The position numbers were made by a program, and so were the translations under genes. Positions 8,050 to 16,040 of a DNA stretch of 53,624 nt are shown here, piece by piece (position 1 is the first letter of the stretch; each line of letters begins with the position of its first letter). Source of the DNA: Candidatus Gastranaerophilales bacterium (GTDB taxonomy: Bacteria > Cyanobacteriota > Vampirovibrionia > Gastranaerophilales > Gastranaerophilaceae). The notes beneath the pieces were generated by a model, which did not search any database, was not told where the DNA came from, and saw only the letters and a program-made list of their open reading frames with translations. The stretch covers positions 1 to 53,624 of the forward strand of contig CALUVI010000009.1 of NCBI GenBank assembly GCA_944324185.1, given 5' to 3'.

Positions 8050-8205
8050 TTATGCAGTTACTTCTTCTTTAAAATAATCTACAACTGTATCCATCACATT
8101 ATCAAAGAAAAAATCCAGTTCTTGTGATAACGACATTTCAAAACTATTCATCGACTGTGCCTCCATCTTATTGAATCTTGATAACATTTCATTTTCGATA
8201 CGCAT
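8050..8205 (-). CDS. Small 51-residue acidic protein
   Basis: A complete frame from ATG 8205 to TAA 8050, starting MRIENEMLSRFNKMEAQ and ending YFKEEVTA, with AGGAAAGGA about 11 bases upstream of the start. The protein is acidic, methionine- and phenylalanine-rich and predicted to be a single amphipathic helix region (ELDFFFDNVMDTVVDYF). It stands alone on the minus strand between a plus-strand terminator and dnaN. No family recognised; coding status rests on the ribosome-binding site, lack of stops and sensible composition. Confidence 0.5.
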   Translation of the reverse strand: MRIENEMLSRFNKMEAQSMNSFEMSLSQELDFFFDNVMDTVVDYFKEEVTA

Positions 8206-8367
8206 ATACTGTTAATCCTTTCCTAAATAATTCTCTGGGTGTTTAACTTACATTTTTGTTATCGGCATTTTTTTTGAAAACTTTAGGATTTTTGAAAGAT
8301 TTGTTACAATTATTTACATTTATCCTGCCAATCTCTTTTTAATGCCCGCCTGAATAAAGTCAACCGC

Positions 8368-8396
8368 TTGTAAATAATCTTATTTTGTATTAAAAT
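8368..8396 (+). promoter_or_regulatory. Promoter for dnaN
   Basis: TTGTAA (8368-8373), 17-bp spacer, TAAAAT (8391-8396), 36 bases upstream of the dnaN ATG. An AAGGGGTG ribosome-binding site follows at 8419-8426. The rest of 8206-8432 is AT-rich with no gene. Confidence 0.5.
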
Positions 8397-8432
8397 TACC
8401 GTGTTAAATGAGTTTTTTAAGGGGTGTATTAA

Positions 8433-9554
8433 ATGAAATTTGTTGCAAATAAAGATGATTTACTAAACGGTATAAGAATTGTGGAAAGAGCAACGGTAGT
8501 TAAGGGCTTACAGCCTGTTCTTGCCAATGTTTTGATAGAAACCGCGGGTACCAATCAGATTAAGCTGACTGCAACAGATTTTGACCTTTCTATTATCACT
8601 CTTATTAATGCGAATGTTGAAATCGAAGGCAGATTTACACTTCCGGCTAAAAAACTCGGTGAAATCTTATCAAGACTCAATGACGAGCTTATTAATCTTG
8701 AAGTTAACGGCTCTACTGCAACTATTACCTGCAAAAATTCCAAGTTCGATATTATCGGTATTTCTGCAAACGAATTTCCGCAGGTAGAAGAAAATATTGC
8801 AGAAACCGACTGTATGGAAATTGAGACAAGACCTTTCACAAAGGCAATCAGAGAGGTTGTATCCGCTGCAGCAGGGTATGAAACAAATAACCTTCTCTCA
8901 GGCGTTGTATGCGAAGTTAATAAAAATGTTCTTGAGATGGCTGCAACAGACGGAAACAGACTCGCAAGAGTCAGAGAAGTGGTTAAAAACAACTCTTCTG
9001 ACAGCGAAAATCCTTTTGAAATGCTTATTTCTTCAAAAGTTTTGTCTGAACTATCTAAAATCTCTTTAATTACTGATTCTGACACAATCAAAATCTGCAA
9101 GGAAATGAAAAAGATTGTGATTACAATTGATAAGACAAAAATTGTAACACGCCTAATGCACGGTCAATTCCCTAAATACAACCAGCTTATACCTCAGACC
9201 TTTCCGAAGGAAGCCGTTGTTGATAAGAACAGCCTGATTTCCGCTCTGGAAAGAGTTGCGGTTATGGTTAACGAAAAGAACAGTATTGTAAAATTTGAAT
9301 TTGCGGACAATACCCTGAAACTTTCCGGAGATTCGCCAGATGCAGGTAATTCTCAGGATGAAATTGATATTAAGTATATGAGTGAGCCGCTTGCAATCGC
9401 TTTCAACTACAAATTTATACTTGAATTTTTGAAAATCGTTGAATCGGAAGAGATTAAAATCAAGCTTAACTCTTCGCTTTCCGCAACTGTATTTGCGCCG
9501 GTTTCGGACGAAGATTACCTCTATCTTGTAATGCCTGTCCAGCTTAGAGGCTAA
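8433..9554 (+). CDS. dnaN: DNA polymerase III beta sliding clamp
   Basis: Forms the ring that tethers DNA polymerase to DNA during replication. The 373-residue length, the N-terminus MKFVANKDDLLNGIRIVERA, the LPAKKLGEIL segment and the C-terminus ending in YLVMPVQLRG (the conserved MP[IM]RL-like tail that lines the client-binding pocket) identify it. It has its own promoter and terminates before a small gene. dnaA is not adjacent, so this is not the classic dnaA-dnaN origin arrangement. Confidence 0.96.
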   Translation: MKFVANKDDLLNGIRIVERATVVKGLQPVLANVLIETAGTNQIKLTATDFDLSIITLINANVEIEGRFTLPAKKLGEILSRLNDELINLEVNGSTATITCKNSKFDIIGISANEFPQVEENIAETDCMEIETRPFTKAIREVVSAAAGYETNNLLSGVVCEVNKNVLEMAATDGNRLARVREVVKNNSSDSENPFEMLISSKVLSELSKISLITDSDTIKICKEMKKIVITIDKTKIVTRLMHGQFPKYNQLIPQTFPKEAVVDKNSLISALERVAVMVNEKNSIVKFEFADNTLKLSGDSPDAGNSQDEIDIKYMSEPLAIAFNYKFILEFLKIVESEEIKIKLNSSLSATVFAPVSDEDYLYLVMPVQLRG

Positions 9555-9640
9555 GTTCATATTTCTTTACGAAAAGTCAATTTTTTCTTTCCAATTGTTT
9601 TTATATATATAAGGAAATATGGGAATTGGGAGAAATAATT

Positions 9641-9883
9641 ATGGCAGTCGGAGCAAGAGACTACATTGATAAACTTTTAGTAAAAAAATACGCAGATGAA
9701 AAAGTTGACAACCATGAGGCAATGGAGTCAATGGTTAACCCCGAAAAAATGCTTGAGGCAATGAATGATGTCGCAACGATTCAGCGGAACATGTTTATGC
9801 TCTCGCAAAAGCTTTCTTCTGTATGCTATGCAATAAATGCCAAGGCAGCAAGATATCAGAAAAAAGAAGCAAACGGGGGTTAA
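9641..9883 (+). CDS. Small helical hypothetical protein
   Basis: An 80-residue protein starting at ATG 9641 with GGGAG eight bases upstream; an upstream in-frame TTG at 9626 lies before this site and is less likely. The sequence (AVGARDYIDKLLVKKYADEK...LEAMNDVATIQRNMFMLSQKL) is predicted almost fully helical with heptad-like spacing, suggesting a small coiled-coil oligomer. No family recognised. Its end overlaps the stop of the convergent GlmS-like gene by four bases. Confidence 0.65.
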   Translation: MAVGARDYIDKLLVKKYADEKVDNHEAMESMVNPEKMLEAMNDVATIQRNMFMLSQKLSSVCYAINAKAARYQKKEANGG

Positions 9884-10971
9884 ATATTTTTATCCACAAC
9901 AACTTTATGCAGCCCTTTAGGATGGTCAACATTCCTCTTTAGTCTGAGTGCAACAGCAAGTGCAAGCTGCTGGCAGAGAACGACATTTGCAAACATCTGC
10001 TGAATCTCATTTTCGCATTCTACGGAAATATTGTAATCAAAGTTCTTAACTTCACCGGAAGGACCGATTATTATAAGTTTCGGATTGTAGTCCTGTTTTA
10101 TTTTTTCTAAATTTGCAACCGAACGTTTTGAAATATTGTCTATTGCAATATAGACAAGCGCGCCTTTGTTGTTGAAAACCGCAACATGTCCGTGCATAAA
10201 TTCACCCAAAATTGCCGCGCTGATGTTTTTGTATGAAGTCTCTTTAATCTTTAAAGCTGCTTCTTTTGCAAGCGAATAAGAAATCCCGTCTGCGGTAATC
10301 ACGATTAGATTCTCTTTTGATAAGATTTTTGCGAGTTTTTCTATTTCATCTCTCTTTGAAAGAGCTTTTTCCACGACAACCGGCAGATGGAAAAGTGATT
10401 TTTTATAAACCCGAGAGGCTTCGCTTCCGTGGATTTTTTCAATAAGTTTGAGTGAAATCAAAAGCAGACAGAGCATTTGAGAGGTAAAAGACTTGGTTGC
10501 GGCAATACCCTGTTCAACTCCGGCGTAGCAGGCAACTTTGTAATCACATATATTCCAGATAGCGGAATCTTCATTATTTGTAATACAGAGAGTCGATACG
10601 TTGCTGAGTTTTTTTACTTTTTCAGCGGATTTAACCGTGTCGCTTGTTTCTCCGGACTGGGTTATGAAAATATAAAGCGTGTTGTCATCGTGCGGAATAA
10701 CGTTTTTCAACAGAAATTCGCTTGAATATATTGCTCTGGATTCGATTTTTGAGAATTTTTCCAGCAAGTCAACCGCAAAGCGCGCGCAATGGTAAGATGA
10801 GCCGCTTGCAACAAGTACAATTTTTCTGATGTTATCAGGAAGCTCAATCTTAATCTCGCCGGTCTCAGGGTTGATGTATTTCATCAAAATATAAGGAATA
10901 ATTCCCGTCTGCTCGGCAATCTCGGATTCCATTCTGGTTTTTACATTCTTTTTAGAAAACATGTTTTTCAT
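9880..10971 (-). CDS. SIS-domain sugar-phosphate isomerase/deaminase (GlmS isomerase half only)
   Basis: Two SIS domains (about residues 35-185 and 210-345) match the C-terminal isomerase half of glucosamine-6-phosphate synthase: ASGSSYHCARF, TQSGETSDT, the catalytic GEFMHGHVAV block and a C-terminal DHPKGLHKVV tail equivalent to the GlmS lid. The entire N-terminal glutaminase domain, with its Cys1, is absent; the protein starts just before the MESEIAEQ linker. Proteins of this form act as glucosamine-6-phosphate deaminases or ammonia-dependent aminating isomerases (GlmD, AgaS, FrlB types). Catalytic direction cannot be decided from sequence. It follows the 52-aa ORF and PilB-like gene on the same strand. 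Confidence 0.8.
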   Translation of the reverse strand: MKNMFSKKNVKTRMESEIAEQTGIIPYILMKYINPETGEIKIELPDNIRKIVLVASGSSYHCARFAVDLLEKFSKIESRAIYSSEFLLKNVIPHDDNTLYIFITQSGETSDTVKSAEKVKKLSNVSTLCITNNEDSAIWNICDYKVACYAGVEQGIAATKSFTSQMLCLLLISLKLIEKIHGSEASRVYKKSLFHLPVVVEKALSKRDEIEKLAKILSKENLIVITADGISYSLAKEAALKIKETSYKNISAAILGEFMHGHVAVFNNKGALVYIAIDNISKRSVANLEKIKQDYNPKLIIIGPSGEVKNFDYNISVECENEIQQMFANVVLCQQLALAVALRLKRNVDHPKGLHKVVVDKNI

Positions 10972-10997
10972 CTATATATTCATTTTAACATGTTTTT

Positions 10998-11156
10998 TCA
11001 GTTTTTATAAGAATCTTCAAGCTTAGCCTTAATCATTTTCATTTCTTCCCGTGTAAGAAGAGATGAGAATCTCATAAGTTCATACATTGCATCATCGTAT
11101 GAATACTGCCGTCTTTCAACTTTTTGAATCCATTCTCTTACTTCCCGTGTAATCAT
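10998..11156 (-). CDS. Small 52-residue helical protein
   Basis: A complete frame from ATG 11156 to TGA 10998, starting MITREVREWIQKVERRQYSYDD and ending KAKLEDSYKN. It is highly charged and helical, with repeated TREE/TREV turns, and starts 17 bases downstream of the PilB-like stop, so it is probably co-transcribed with it. The upstream GCGGGGC is a poor ribosome-binding site. No family recognised; the composition and operon placement suggest a real small gene. Confidence 0.55.
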   Translation of the reverse strand: MITREVREWIQKVERRQYSYDDAMYELMRFSSLLTREEMKMIKAKLEDSYKN

Positions 11157-11173
11157 TTTTCTGCCCCGCAATA

Positions 11174-12559
11174 CTATGCAAGATATTTTTGCAGCGTTTC
11201 TTTATCAAACACTTCTATGCTGTCTTTTGAGTGGATAAATATCAGACAGGTAATAAGGGATTTAAAAGACTGAAAATCTTCAAAAGCAAGCTTCTGCCTC
11301 AAATCCGTCATATTATTTGCCATAAATTCAGTAATAATTGTTTTGTCGTTATAAAACAATTCAGAAAGGAATTCAAACGCGTCTCTTGTCTTGACTCCTT
11401 CAAGATAAATCACATCCGGCGACTGAAATTCAACGTATTTAAGCGCTTTATCCATATTAAACCCGATGTTTTCGTTTAATTCGCACTGGTTAACCCCTTT
11501 AAGTTCATACTTGGCAATAGATTCTATTGTCATGATGTTTTTATGGGATTCTGCCATTTCCATCAGGAGCGAATAAATAATATGGGTTTTCCCGCTCAGA
11601 GGAGAGCCGCATACCAGTATAATTCCCGGATGATTCAGCGCGTGAAGAATTATGCTTCTCTGTTTTTCATCTGTAATAATCTTATCAAGAGTTTTAGGCG
11701 GTTTGTAAATTTTGAGTGAAATTCTCTCTCCCATAATTGTCGGGAAAGATGAAACAGAGGCTATAAGCATTGTATTTTCGACTTTAAAACAAAGTTTTCC
11801 GAGCTGCGGAATCTCACATACGGCAGCGTCCAGATTGGAAAGTGTTTTTAATTTTGATACAAAAGCAGAATTTAAAATAGCAGGAATTGTACCTTTATCT
11901 GACGGTTCTCCGTTTTTCTTGAATACAACTTTCAAACCTTCTTCAACCTGTTCAAAATTCAGTTCGTGAATATCTTCAATAATTGCCTGCTTAAGAATTG
12001 CCCTTATAACGTGCTGAATATGCTCTTCTCCGGCTTCTTCTTTATGAAGCTCTTCTGTCCAGTCGAATTCTTCATCCTCTTCTGAAGTGAGAGTAATACT
12101 ATCTACCGTATCAGCGACTTTATAATACTCGTCAATCTTTTTAACTATACTGTGTTCTGACGCTATAACCGGCTCAATAGAGCATTCCGCCGTCTCAATA
12201 ACCTTATCTATTGCAAACAAATCCAGAGGGTCTGCCATTGCAACAGTCAGAACGTCTTCTATCTTAAAAAGCGGAATAATTCTGTATCTTCTGGCATCTG
12301 CAAATGATACGTATTTGAAACACTTAGGGTCAGGTTCATAATCATCGAGGTTAACATAAGGAATATGGAGTTTGCCTTCCAGAAACTTAAGCAGGGTATC
12401 TTCTCCAAGAATTCCGGAATTAATAAGCGCCTGCCCGATGTTGATTCTCTGAACATTAGCTAGCTCTTCAGCTTTTTCTAAAGTTTCGTAAGACACAATT
12501 CCGTCTCTTACAAGTTCATATTTTAGTTTTTCTAAGGTTTTGTTTGTTATTGTTTCCAT
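11174..12559 (-). CDS. Degenerate PilB/GspE-type secretion ATPase
   Basis: A 461-residue protein with an N-terminal MshEN/GspE-N domain (about 10-145), the linker and a T2SSE ATPase domain (about 180-440). The family normally powers type IV pilus extension or type II secretion. Walker A is intact (GSPLSGKT, 318-325). The Walker B block, normally a DPDxIxxGEIRD-like string, reads SPDVIYLEGVKTRDAFE, and the following His box (STLHTND in the family) reads ITEFMANN; the Asp-box (ASDIHIEP) reads IHELNFEQ, and the Cys4 zinc site is absent. It is shorter than PilB (about 560 residues). It may bind but hardly hydrolyse ATP. MshEN domains bind c-di-GMP in some homologues, which would fit the cyclases nearby. 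Confidence 0.8.
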   Translation of the reverse strand: METITNKTLEKLKYELVRDGIVSYETLEKAEELANVQRINIGQALINSGILGEDTLLKFLEGKLHIPYVNLDDYEPDPKCFKYVSFADARRYRIIPLFKIEDVLTVAMADPLDLFAIDKVIETAECSIEPVIASEHSIVKKIDEYYKVADTVDSITLTSEEDEEFDWTEELHKEEAGEEHIQHVIRAILKQAIIEDIHELNFEQVEEGLKVVFKKNGEPSDKGTIPAILNSAFVSKLKTLSNLDAAVCEIPQLGKLCFKVENTMLIASVSSFPTIMGERISLKIYKPPKTLDKIITDEKQRSIILHALNHPGIILVCGSPLSGKTHIIYSLLMEMAESHKNIMTIESIAKYELKGVNQCELNENIGFNMDKALKYVEFQSPDVIYLEGVKTRDAFEFLSELFYNDKTIITEFMANNMTDLRQKLAFEDFQSFKSLITCLIFIHSKDSIEVFDKETLQKYLA

Positions 12560-12563
12560 TTTT

Positions 12564-12958
12564 TACCTATACTTATCGGTTGACATTAGTGCTTATTACC
12601 GATTTTATTTTATGTTGCCCTGTCAACCTCTGCTGACTTTACTACTAACCGGCTGCATCGGGCGCTTTTAACTTTAATTTATCGGGCGATATTGATTTTA
12701 TTCAATTGTCATTTTTTACCTCGCCCCTTGTGGGAGAGCGGATTTTCGGTAGGGCGACGGCTTTGCCTAGCCCGTAAGGTGGAGGAAAGCTGTGAACTTT
12801 CCGACACCCCGAATAATCCAAGAGAGGGAGCAGCCGTTCTTGAGCCGGATGGCGAAAGTTACGGATGCGGGTGAGAGGTTTAACTCTCATTTACGTTATT
12901 GTCTGGTTAGTAAACCCAACCTACATTTCTATTCACTAGTCACTATTCACTAGTCACC
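12564..12958. repeat. Intergenic repeat cluster upstream of the PilB-like gene
   Basis: This gap of about 390 bases begins with a module (about 12575-12685; GTTGACAT...CTCTGCTGAC...GGCTGCATCGGGCG) that recurs at 44050-44150 upstream of rpmA. Next comes a CCTCGCCCCTTGTGGGAGAG...GGGTGAGAGG block (12720-12885) whose interior is interrupted by extra sequence (about 12740-12820), then TCTGGTTAGTAAACCCAACC and TTCACTAGTCACT repeats up to the end of the response regulator gene. No gene seen. Confidence 0.7.
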
Positions 12959-13318
12959 ACCCAGATACTCCCCGACCTTTTTCACTATCTGATCCAGTTC
13001 AAAAGGCTTGGTGATATATTCATCGGCACCGGTTTCTTCGCCTATCATTTTGTCTTCTAATTGTGAACGTGCAGTCACCATAATTATCGGTATATCTTTG
13101 TATTTGCTGTCATACTTGAGAAGACGGCTTATTTTATACCCGTTAATTTTCGGCATCATAACATCAAGTATGATTAAATCCGGCATGATTTCTTTTGCAA
13201 GCCTTAAACCGTCCTCGCCGTTGAATGCGGTATAACACACATAACCTGAAACTTCCAGCACAAATTTGAGACTTTCTACAATATCCTGCTCATCATCCAC
13301 TATAAGAATCTTTTTCAT
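12950..13318 (-). CDS. Single-domain response regulator (CheY-like)
   Basis: A stand-alone receiver of 122 residues from MKKILIVDDE. The acidic pocket (DDE, 8-10), phospho-acceptor Asp52 (LIILDVMMPK), Thr in MVTARS and Lys in ITKPFE are all present, so it should be phosphorylated. ATG 13318 has AAGGAG six bases upstream; a 13333 start would add MKETR and removes that spacing. It overlaps the end of the histidine kinase gene by 26 bases, indicating a cognate pair. With no output domain, it probably acts by protein contact or phosphorelay. Confidence 0.88.
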   Translation of the reverse strand: MKKILIVDDEQDIVESLKFVLEVSGYVCYTAFNGEDGLRLAKEIMPDLIILDVMMPKINGYKISRLLKYDSKYKDIPIIMVTARSQLEDKMIGEETGADEYITKPFELDQIVKKVGEYLGGD

Positions 13319-15305
13319 GCGTGTCTCCTTCAATATCGTATGAATACATTATATCACATTCTCCGTACAAGTTCTTGTTCTGCTCAATAACAGAATCTAT
13401 TTTCTTCTTCAAAAACTCGGCAGAAGGCTTGTCACCGTCAACAAGAATTAATGACAGTGTTGTCATTGCGCCTTCTTTTTCCAATAGGGAATTTGTCATA
13501 TATGTTTTATTTAATAAATTATTTTCTCTAAGCAAGTTTTCAATAACTTCATTTGTTGATTTTATCCTGATAACCGCAATAGTAGAGCCGTTTGAGCGGG
13601 CTTTTTGCGCAAGCTGCTTTCTTATCATCAGGAAGTTTGACCTGTCATTTGCAACAGGGATTACAAAATAGAATTTTGAACCTTTGTTAATTTCGCTGTC
13701 ACACCAGATTGCGCCGTTATGTGATTCCATAAGCTGCCTTGCAATCGGAAGCCCCAGACCTGAACCGCCGACTTTGCGGGAAAGCGAGTTTTCTATCTGC
13801 GCAAATTTGTCAAATACATGGTTCAAGTCTTTTCTTTCGATACCGATACCGTGGTCTTCTACGCATACCAGCAGATAATTTCCCTGAAGTCTTTTTATAT
13901 CATCCTCAAAACAGTGGTCATACTGTAACTCTCTTGCATTAACAACTTTTGAAGATATTTCAATGGTTCCGGCATCAGGCGTAAACTTAATTGCATTTGA
14001 TACAAGGTTTGTAAGCACCTGCTCCAGACGGTTAGAATCGGCATAAATTTCCACATCCTCGCCGGACGGGGTGTATTTTATCTCAAGATTCTTTTCTTTT
14101 GCAACTTCTGACAGATTATTTTTCACATATTCGATAACCGGTTCAATATGAATAAGTTCAAATTTGAAATCCATTTTTCCGGCTTCGATTTTTGAAATAT
14201 CAAGAAGGTCGTTGATAATGCCTGACAGCCTTATTGCGTTTCTTTTTCCCATAGAAACAAATTTTTCGATATTTTCCGTCATCTCTCCGGCTTTTCCGCT
14301 CAGGATAATGTCCATAGCATTTTTAATTGCCGTAAGCGGTGTTCTTAATTCGTGTGAAACAATTGAAATAAATTCAGACTTTAGCCGCTCTAGCTTTTGG
14401 AGTTTTCTGTTTGTAGCCTTTAATTCCTGCGTGAAAGATGCGCTCTGTAGCGGAATCGTTACCTGCTGGACAAGAGTCTGAAAACAGGTTGCGTCTTCTG
14501 TTGTAAAAGGTTTTTCCCTGTAAATTTCCGTAAACCCGAAAAACTCGTCATTGAGTGTAATCGGAGCAAACATATTATCAAATCTTAAAACTGAAAAATC
14601 GTATTCCTGAATATTATGTTTGATATTTTTTTCTATTTTCAAATTCCCGATTTTAATATCCACGGGCGGGTCTTCAAGCAAAGATTTGTAACTCAAAATC
14701 GCCCTGAGTTTGAGGGCTTCCAGAAGCCTGTCCGAGATTTTGTAAAGCGAATTTATGATTAAAACCGGCTCGCGCTCCGAGCGGAACATCAAAGTGCAGG
14801 AAAGTTCAAAATTCAGAGACTTTTCAATCCCGTCTATCATAATTTTAATAAGCGCATCCTTATCGAGGGTTCCGGCAAGCTGGGAGCTTGTATTATATAA
14901 GACATTAAGCTGGTACAGGCTTCTTGCAAGCTCCTGATTGGATTTTGTCATCCTCAAGAGCGCATGTCTTGTTTTAAGGCTTGAATCAACGGTCGCTGAA
15001 AGAAGTTTCTTGTCAATCGGAGTCTTGATAAACAGATTGGCATTGTGCATAACATCTTTTGTATGCTCTTTCTCGCCAAGAATAAGCAAAATAACAACAG
15101 GAAACTGCTTAATTTTTCTGCAAAGAGGTTTTAAATCAAGAGACTCAATATCACCGTCCACAAGCACAATATCCGGCTCTTCAACTTTTAAAATATCAAA
15201 AATAAGAGTTTGATCCACTGATACGATAACTTCATCAGATGGAAAAACCTCCCTTACGATACCCTCTTTTTCACTATCCTCACTAATTAACAAAAACTTT
15301 GTCAT
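13293..15305 (-). CDS. Hybrid sensor histidine kinase (REC-like, GAF, HisKA, HATPase, unknown C-terminal domain)
   Basis: A soluble 670-residue kinase. Residues 1-115 are a receiver-like domain with Asp50 and Lys94 but without the usual Thr/Ser at the end of strand 4 (LILGEKE), so its phosphorylation is uncertain. A GAF domain covers about 135-290, HisKA carries His318 in SHELRTPLTA, and HATPase_c has NAIKFTPDAG, DHGIGIERKDL and GGSGLGLPIA. After about residue 555 there is a 115-residue domain (STIAVIRIKS...LSLILVDGDKPSAEFLKKKI) that I cannot assign. No transmembrane helix, so the signal is cytoplasmic. It is coupled to the CheY-like gene that overlaps its 3' end. Confidence 0.88.
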   Translation of the reverse strand: MTKFLLISEDSEKEGIVREVFPSDEVIVSVDQTLIFDILKVEEPDIVLVDGDIESLDLKPLCRKIKQFPVVILLILGEKEHTKDVMHNANLFIKTPIDKKLLSATVDSSLKTRHALLRMTKSNQELARSLYQLNVLYNTSSQLAGTLDKDALIKIMIDGIEKSLNFELSCTLMFRSEREPVLIINSLYKISDRLLEALKLRAILSYKSLLEDPPVDIKIGNLKIEKNIKHNIQEYDFSVLRFDNMFAPITLNDEFFGFTEIYREKPFTTEDATCFQTLVQQVTIPLQSASFTQELKATNRKLQKLERLKSEFISIVSHELRTPLTAIKNAMDIILSGKAGEMTENIEKFVSMGKRNAIRLSGIINDLLDISKIEAGKMDFKFELIHIEPVIEYVKNNLSEVAKEKNLEIKYTPSGEDVEIYADSNRLEQVLTNLVSNAIKFTPDAGTIEISSKVVNARELQYDHCFEDDIKRLQGNYLLVCVEDHGIGIERKDLNHVFDKFAQIENSLSRKVGGSGLGLPIARQLMESHNGAIWCDSEINKGSKFYFVIPVANDRSNFLMIRKQLAQKARSNGSTIAVIRIKSTNEVIENLLRENNLLNKTYMTNSLLEKEGAMTTLSLILVDGDKPSAEFLKKKIDSVIEQNKNLYGECDIMYSYDIEGDTHEKDSYSG

Positions 15306-16040
15306 ACAAACATAATACCAGAAATAGAGAAATATTTACAGGGGTAAATGTATTGTCCGGGAAGTATAACTGCATACCTGGTGTCCTCCGGAGAAGCGGG
15401 GTAAATGTATTGTTCGCGAGGTGTAACTACATACCTGGCGTCCTCCGGAGAAGCGGGGTAAATGTGTCTTACGGGTGACTGAGTGATTAAGTGACTAGGT
15501 GACTGAGAATATAAAAATAGTAGTGTGGAGCTTGCTCCACAAGTAGGTCAGGTTTTAGTTGTGTAAGTTATTGCCTGGCTAAAGCACGACTTATTTACTA
15601 AGTGCTTCTAACCCCCTCCCTACCCCTCCCCGTTGGAGAGGGAATGCGCGCTGATGTTCAATTTGTTTAGAAATATAGGTCAGGTTTTACCTGACGATAA
15701 CTTTTCCGGTGGGAACACTGACGCTTTTCCCACCCTACACCTACTTACACAATAGTTGTGGAGCTTGCTCCACACTACTACTTGTAGGTTTACCTTCCAA
15801 AGTGCCGTAATTGCGGGGGTAAATGTTTGGGTTAGTAGATAAGCATACTATTTGAGTGTCATTGCGAGGAGCGAGAGCGACGCGGCAATCCAGTATATAT
15901 TTTAATATCAGCCCCTCACCCGCATCCGTAAATTTCGCCTTTCGGCTCAATAACGCCTGCTCCCTCTCCCCAAAAGGGCGAGGGGAATGTGTTAATTGAG
16001 CATTGCGGGGTACTTCATACTAACTCAACCGTAACTTATT
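15306..16040. repeat. 735-base intergenic repeat cluster
   Basis: No gene seen. After the 57-bp tandem repeat come a GTGACTGAGTGATTAAGTGACT ladder (about 15475-15505; split repeats of GTGACT), TGTGGAGCTTGCTCCACA (15524-15541), degenerate GTCAGG...GACTT, CCCCTCCC...GAGAGGG (15608-15645), GTCAGGTTTTACCTGAC (15668-15685), GGTGGGAACACTGACGC...CCCACC (15709-15737), TGTGGAGC again (15752-15771), a GGGGTAAATG head (15812), TCATTGCGAGGAGCGAGAGC (15858-15877) and CCCTCACCCGCATCCG...AGGGG (15912-15990). Confidence 0.8.
15341..15468 (+). repeat. 57-bp tandem repeat, two full copies plus the start of a third
   Basis: GGGGTAAATGT starts at 15341, 15398 and 15455, giving a period of exactly 57. The two full units share TATAACT/GTAACTACATACCTGG and TCCTCCGGAGAAGC, with several substitutions. 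The same GGGGTAAATGT head occurs singly at about 6739, 6893, 15812, 46970 and 47110. Confidence 0.8.

Noticed and set aside
8555..9100. A 181-residue frame antisense to dnaN.
   Set aside because: Shadow of the coding strand; dnaN is certain and the antisense frame has no recognisable domain or start signal.
9890..9898. TTATCCACA, a perfect DnaA-box sequence near dnaN, as a sign of a replication origin.
   Set aside because: It lies in the coding end of the GlmS-like gene, is single, and gene directions converge here rather than diverge; no AT-rich unwinding region or box cluster is seen.
12692..12890. Short frames on both strands in the gap upstream of the PilB-like gene.
   Set aside because: Coincide with the CCTCGCCCC...GGGTGAGAGG repeat block.
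15341..15468. CRISPR array.
   Set aside because: Units are 57 bp, diverged along their length and lack the repeat-spacer alternation; no cas genes.
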